A DNA stretch of 64,000 bases, taken from Mytilus trossulus (Eukaryota > Mollusca > Bivalvia > Mytilida > Mytilidae). Of this stretch, positions 59,121 through 64,000 are shown piece after piece. A model generated the notes under the pieces. That model was not told where the DNA came from. It ran no database searches and saw only the letters and a list, made by a program, of their open reading frames with translations. The first letter of the stretch is position 1. The number at the start of each line of letters is the position of its first letter. Where the stretch lies: assembly GCF_036588685.1 (NCBI RefSeq), contig NC_086384.1, positions 13,964,195-14,028,194 on the forward strand, given 5' to 3'. A program made the position numbers and the translations under genes.

Positions 59121-62100
59121 TCAATTCTGTCTGTTGCCACTGTCAAAGACTCCACTATCATTTTTCACGATAATCTGCTTAGGTTCAATATATTCACTAT
59201 GATCGGATGGAGTTGTCTGCCCGTGTAATTTGAAATTAACCATTTCTAGACAGCTTGTCATGCTCTCTGTACCCTCTGTATTTCGATCAGAAACTGCAAT
59301 TAAAAATACCATAAAATTTAATACTTATCCAAAAGTAAATATAATGTCTTTGATTTGTTTATCAAATGTCTCTATTATCTATAAATATGTGTTTGATACT
59401 TGGGTTGAAAGAAGCTACAATTATCTTGTAGGTTATAAACTATTTACACAGATGTATGCCTCGCTATCATGGAATTTTGATAGTAAAATGCCAATGTAGA
59501 ACTAAATGTCAAACAATGTAAACTATGCAAAGTATTCAAAGTCAACGAATCATTTCAAATGTGCAAGGGAAAACATCCCCTCTATAACTTCATGCAAAAT
59601 TACATTTACTTATCATTTTTTGTACCATTAGATGACCTTAACGCGACGCAGCATGGAAAACAAATCTCAACGGAAAAAAACACATGTAAAATCCTACACA
59701 GCTGCTCACCAACTATCATAGACCTACCAATAGTGTTGCCCATTATTGCAGTCTTTTACATTGTTGGCATATCGCCGAGGCGCAACAAAAATGATAATCT
59801 TTACTGGTAACAAGCTATCACAGAAAACTGTTTTCAATAAAACTACCTTAACCTTTAGAAAGTACAATAAAAAAAATTATTCTTGATCATATGCTCTCGG
59901 GAATATGTACCAAATAAGACAAGCTTAGAATGCATGGGGGTATACCAAGATAGCTCAAATCAATCACCAGTCCGTTTTCAAAAACATGTCCATTAAATGC
60001 ATTTTATTTCATAACAACTGTGCTGACTGCTAGACTTGTGATACCTTCGAGGAACAAAAAAAAAATCTGTGATATCTGGATTTGGGTGTTGTCCTTCTAA
60101 ATGCCAATATTTCCTTATTTCTTCATTTTTTATATTGTTCAAAACTATTTACTATCAAAATAATTTAATTTATTTTTTTGTTATATTTACATTTTCGAAT
60201 ATATATTTCAACATAGTAGGATACCAATAGTCCAACATTACCGTATTCAATTTCATAATACCTACCCGAAACCAATTCATCATATTTTTGTAAAGAATTT
60301 TGGTCTTTATTTTCTGACATTGGCGAACGATCTGGAACATCTGAATGATACAAACTATATCAGTTAAGTCAAATAGCAAATAAACCAACCAATGTTTTGC
60401 AATCTGTTTATTCATTCTTTCATCGATAAATGATTTTCGAATTAATCAATAGTGACTGTTTTAACATTTGAATATATATAAGTTACATTGGTTTTTTGTC
60501 GAGCCTTTGACTTTAGTCGAAAAAGCGAGACTAAGCGATCCTACATTCCGTCGTTGTCGGCGTCGTCGGCGGCGTCAACAAATATTCACTCTGTGGTTAA
60601 AGTTTTTGAAATTTTAATAACTTTCTTAAACTATACTGGATTTCTACCAAACTTTGACAGAAGCTTGTTTATGATCATAAGATAGTATCCAGAAGTAAAT
60701 TTTGTAAAAATAAAATTCCATTTTTTCTGTATTTTACTTTAAATGGACTTAGTTTTTTCTTCGGGGAAACAAAACATTCACTCTGTGGTTAAAGTTTTTA
60801 GAATTTTAATGACTTTCTCCAACTATCCTTGGTTTGTACCAAACTTGGACAGAAGCTTATTTATGATCATAAGATAGTATTCAGAAGTTAATTTTGTAAA
60901 AATAAAATTCCATTTTTTCCGTATTTTACTATAAATGGTCTTAGATTTTTCTGCGGGGAAACATTACATTCACTCTGTGGTTAAAGTTTTTAGAATTTTA
61001 ATAACTTTCTTTAACTATCCTGGGTTTGTACCAAACTTGGACAAAAGCTTATTTATGATCATAAGATTGTATCCAGAAGTAAAGTTTGTAAATAAATAAA
61101 TCCATTTTTTCCATATTTTGCTCTTAGATGGACTTAGTTTTTCTGTGGGGAACCATAACATTCACTCTGTGGTTAAAGTTTTTAAAATTTTAATAACTTT
61201 CTTAAAATATCATGGGTTTGTACCAAACTTGGACAAAAGCTTATTTATGATCATAAGATTGTATCCAGAAGTAAAGTTTGTAAAAAGATTACTCCGTTTT
61301 TTCTGTAATTTACTTTTAAATGGACTTAGATTTTCTTACAATCATAAAATAGTAAGAAGAGGAATATTTTTATTGATTTTTTTTCTCGTTGTTGTTGAGC
61401 CTGCGATTTACAGCAAAAAAAGGCGAGACACTGGGTTCTGTGGAACCCTTACACATTTTTTTATTGTGAGGTCGTTATCGTAGTCCTTGTTGTCTTAGTG
61501 GAGTAAGTTAGTTTTACAGTTTTTCATCGTTGAAGGTCGAACGGTGACCTTTAGTTTCTTACATCTAAATCAGTTTGTCTCTTGTGTATATTTGTCTCTG
61601 TGCAATTTTACCACAACTTCTGTTTTTTATATTGTAGTTGAAACTACAGAGGTCAATATTTATCAAAGGTACCAGGATTATAATTAAGTACGCCAGACGC
61701 GCGTTCCGTCTACATAAGACTCATCAGTGACGCTCATATCAAAATATTTATAAAGCCAAACAATTACAAAGTTGAAGTTGGAATAAAATTGTTGTTGTGG
61801 GGTTTCGTTCATATTGTTTAATGGACTTACTATCTGAATAGTATCCACTACTGGGCTCGTCTGAAAATGAAAGGAATAATTAATTTCAAAGGCTTGTAGT
61901 GATAAACTACTGATAGTATTTCATTAATTTAAGACAAAACAATCGAAAATTAAAGTATATACCAAGTGTTCATAGACAAACAGGCTAACATAAGGCACAG
62001 TTTCCTGTTTTTTGTATTACACATAGGTACACAAATCTAAACTTGATACAAAAAATATATAGAAAATAACTCAAACCGTTCCATATTAAAAAGGAGAGTC

Positions 62101-63556
62101 ACATTACCGATTGGAATATTCTCGTTCAGAACAGTGATGTAACAATTGTCACAAAACAACAAAAAACATGCTCCCCCATTTGAAATAAATCTCGGTTTTT
62201 GTCAGGTTAATATTTTGCGATCTACGATCTATCTAGATCAGTGGTAACATCTTTGACTAAACTATTTTTATGGGTGATACTTATATCTCTTTTTTATTAA
62301 TATAATCGTTACCCCCCATGACGTATTGTAAATATATATCTGAAACTATACCTCTGTTATGAACAAATAAGTCACCTGCACTGTTATCCCCTCGTTCATC
62401 TGAGACTTGTGCTACAGGGTTACAGCTGTGTTCTGTCAGTGAATACCCATCTGATGAATGTAGTTGTATACTACCTTCGTCTAATGTTTCAACTTGTGCT
62501 AATTCAACATGTTCTTGCATTTGTTCTTGATTGTCTAGGTTTTCTGTTTGGTGTATATTGAAAATATTTGTATTGTTGTCATTAAATTGTGCTTCTGAAG
62601 GTACGTGATGCCCAGATGAATAATCATAGGAAGATGAAATTTCACTAGTTTTATCCAATATTTCTGTAATAATTTTTGGTAGCTCGTCTGCAATTTTATT
62701 ATCTTTCACTTGATTATGATATCTTTTGTCCTTGGATAATGCATTCTGTCGAGAACTGTTATTATTAGCAAAATCTGAATCATTGGTGTTTTTGTTGTTT
62801 TGATCTTCATCTTCGTCTAGACTACCACCAATGTCATTATCATCCCGATTCCTGTTTTCAACATTGTCATTGACAATCATATTATTTTGATGCGGAACCA
62901 GGGGTCTTCCTTGTTCTATATTTATTTCTGAAAATTAATACATCCTCAATAAACAGATACAAAACAATACATCATGATCAAGGTAGCACATCTCATTGTC
63001 TAAGGATTAATGTGTATATCATTGCTTTACCTTTTTTCGTTATTTCTTCTAGCTGATGTATTTAATCATTTTTCCAAATTTGAAAATCGTGACGAAAATT
63101 TCAATTTTCTTTTTGTGTTTGTAATGTATTCGCTAAAACTACCCCTGAATTGATTAAACTCTTCATGTTAACGTTTTCATCTATTGTTCAATTGTGTATA
63201 TAAAATTGTTGAATTTTTTTTCTTCTGATGTACAGATTAATGACAAATGTGGTTTTGCGTTTTTTCTCTTTTTTTACTTCTAATTGTAAATTTGTTAGAA
63301 ATGTAAGTTTATTTTCCTGGCTCAGTATTTAAGCTTATTTTCTTTCTTTTTTTTTTCTTTTTTTTTTATATATATTATTGTGTTCAGATTACGTGGTGTT
63401 GAATGAGTTCAATGTCTAGATATTAATTAAATGACTGCATGTCTTGATGACAAATTGCGCAATATAGTTTTACCTTGATCTTTTTTACGTCTGTGATTTC
63501 GTAAAACTATGATAAGGACTATGGCGACAATAACAAGAACAGCCAAAACTATAATT
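59121..63556 (-). CDS. Gene C: TNF-receptor-like paralog, 3' part (membrane and cytoplasmic exons); 5' exons beyond the window
   Basis: Exons in transcript order: 63556-63474, 62927-62376, 61860-61831, 60340-60266, 59293-59121 (stop TGA). That is 913 nt, 303 complete residues after a split codon. The first visible exon is the membrane helix (IIVLAVLVIVAIVLIIVL) followed by RNHRRKKDQ. The 552-nt exon encodes an Asn/Asp/Glu-rich tail with INIEQGRPLV, DELPKIITEIL and LTEHSCNPVAQVSDE. The 30-nt exon gives EPSSGYYSD. The 75-nt exon has LQKYDELVS. The last exon ends PKQIIVKNDSGVFDSGNRQN. Phases equal those of genes A and B. Identity to A and B is lower than between A and B, so C split off earlier. 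The 552-nt exon has a second in-phase donor 24 nt downstream. No stalk or cysteine-rich exon is seen in 63557-64000. Confidence 0.8.
60490..61470 (+). repeat. Four tandem ~190-bp repeats framed by 'gtcgagcc/gttgagcc' ends
   Basis: 'attcactctgtggttaaagt' recurs near 60584, 60777, 60969 and 61160, each followed by 'ttatgatcataaga' and 'ttccattttttc'-like blocks. The left boundary is 'tgtcgagcctttgac' and the right is 'gttgagcctgcgatttacag', then 'ggcgagacactgggttctgt'. It lies in the gene C intron between the 30-nt and 75-nt exons. Open frames here are incidental. Confidence 0.75.
61500..61780 (+). repeat. Two dispersed-repeat fragments
   Basis: 61500-61630 is a diverged end of the 30250-type family. 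61660-61780 is a short 'acgcgcgttccgtctaca' copy ('tatcaaaggtaccaggatta', 'actcatcagtgacgctcata'). The second ends only ~50 bp before the 3' side of gene C's 30-nt exon. Confidence 0.6.
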
Positions 63557-64000
63557 CTACAAATAAATAAACAATGAGCAATTTATCTTCGAAAATTAAT
63601 TATCTATTATCCTTTAACCATATTACCAAGAAATTATGTTGTTTTAGTAGAATTATAATAAGAGTGAACATGGCGGATTACTGTCAAATTAAGATTTTCC
63701 GTCTCTTTTTAGGTAGAATTTGAATGCATTCTAAGATATTTAACATCTATATAAATGTCTATCCCAATATGTGTTTTGACTATAATATCCTTGTATTATT
63801 TTTTAACGTATACGAAAGTTTAGGTAAAATGATTTAAAAGGCATATAGTACCGCATAGTTCTCAGAACCAGTGTCTGTATATTGTAGAAGTAAAAAGTGT
63901 GTCTTCTAAAGAACATTTTTGTCTGTTTACTCCTCTACTTTTTGAATTTTTGCCAGATTTTCGGAATCCTCAGGTTTTATCCATGTATTAAAAAAAATTG
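63557..64000. other. Intron of gene C, no further exon seen
   Basis: The stretch upstream of the membrane exon shows none of the juxtamembrane-exon motifs of genes A and B. I see nothing else in it. Confidence 0.5.

Noticed and set aside
61118-61483. 121-aa plus-strand open frame
   Set aside because: It covers the last unit of the ~190-bp tandem repeat and its right boundary. The other units do not keep the frame.

Overview
This is an AT-rich, intron-rich animal genome window. It is very probably from a marine mussel (Mytilus or a close relative). That assignment rests on several dispersed repeats that, from memory, are typical of mussel genomes, for example the family with the core 'acgcgcgtttcgtctaca' and the family ending 'ggcaatcataccacatct'. 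No database search was possible. None of the coding content looks prokaryotic, and I saw no rRNA, tRNA or CRISPR array.

The backbone of the window is a tandem array of three paralogous genes, all on the minus strand, each encoding a TNF-receptor-like type I membrane protein. Gene A (5347-21888) and gene B (29585-52292) are complete, each with 12 coding exons. Gene C (59121-63556) shows only its last five coding exons, and its 5' part lies beyond position 64000. The exons were reconstructed by comparing the paralogs. Splice phases match, every exon length is consistent, and the joined reading frames of A (515 aa) and B (531 aa) are open from ATG to stop. The order is signal peptide, three cysteine-rich exons, a Ser/Thr/Asn-containing stalk, one membrane helix with a basic stop-transfer, and a cytoplasmic tail of about 260-280 aa with no visible death domain. 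The tail carries short conserved blocks, including a YxxL motif and a conserved C-terminus.

Region by region: 1-457 (minus) is the 5' coding part of an unrelated basic, probably nuclear protein running off the left edge, with four copies of a 31-bp repeat just upstream of it. 458-5346 is non-coding with repeats. 5347-21888 is gene A. 21889-29584 is intergenic, with gene A's conserved upstream blocks, a minisatellite, inverted-repeat elements and a reverse-transcriptase fragment. 29585-52292 is gene B, whose introns hold most of the reverse-transcriptase relics, a long AAT microsatellite and several inverted-repeat elements. 52293-59120 is intergenic, with gene B's conserved upstream blocks split by a MITE. 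59121-63556 is gene C.

Homologous sequence extends beyond the exons of A and B on both sides (3' flank about 4988-5100 against 29039-29150; 5' flank to about 22360 against 53205). A and B therefore arose by a segmental duplication that carried promoter and 3' flank, followed by independent repeat insertions. The most interesting points are a 62-bp minisatellite that has copied a 5' splice site nine times, a transposon end supplying the polypyrimidine tract of gene A's membrane exon, and competing splice donors in gene A that could yield a soluble receptor.
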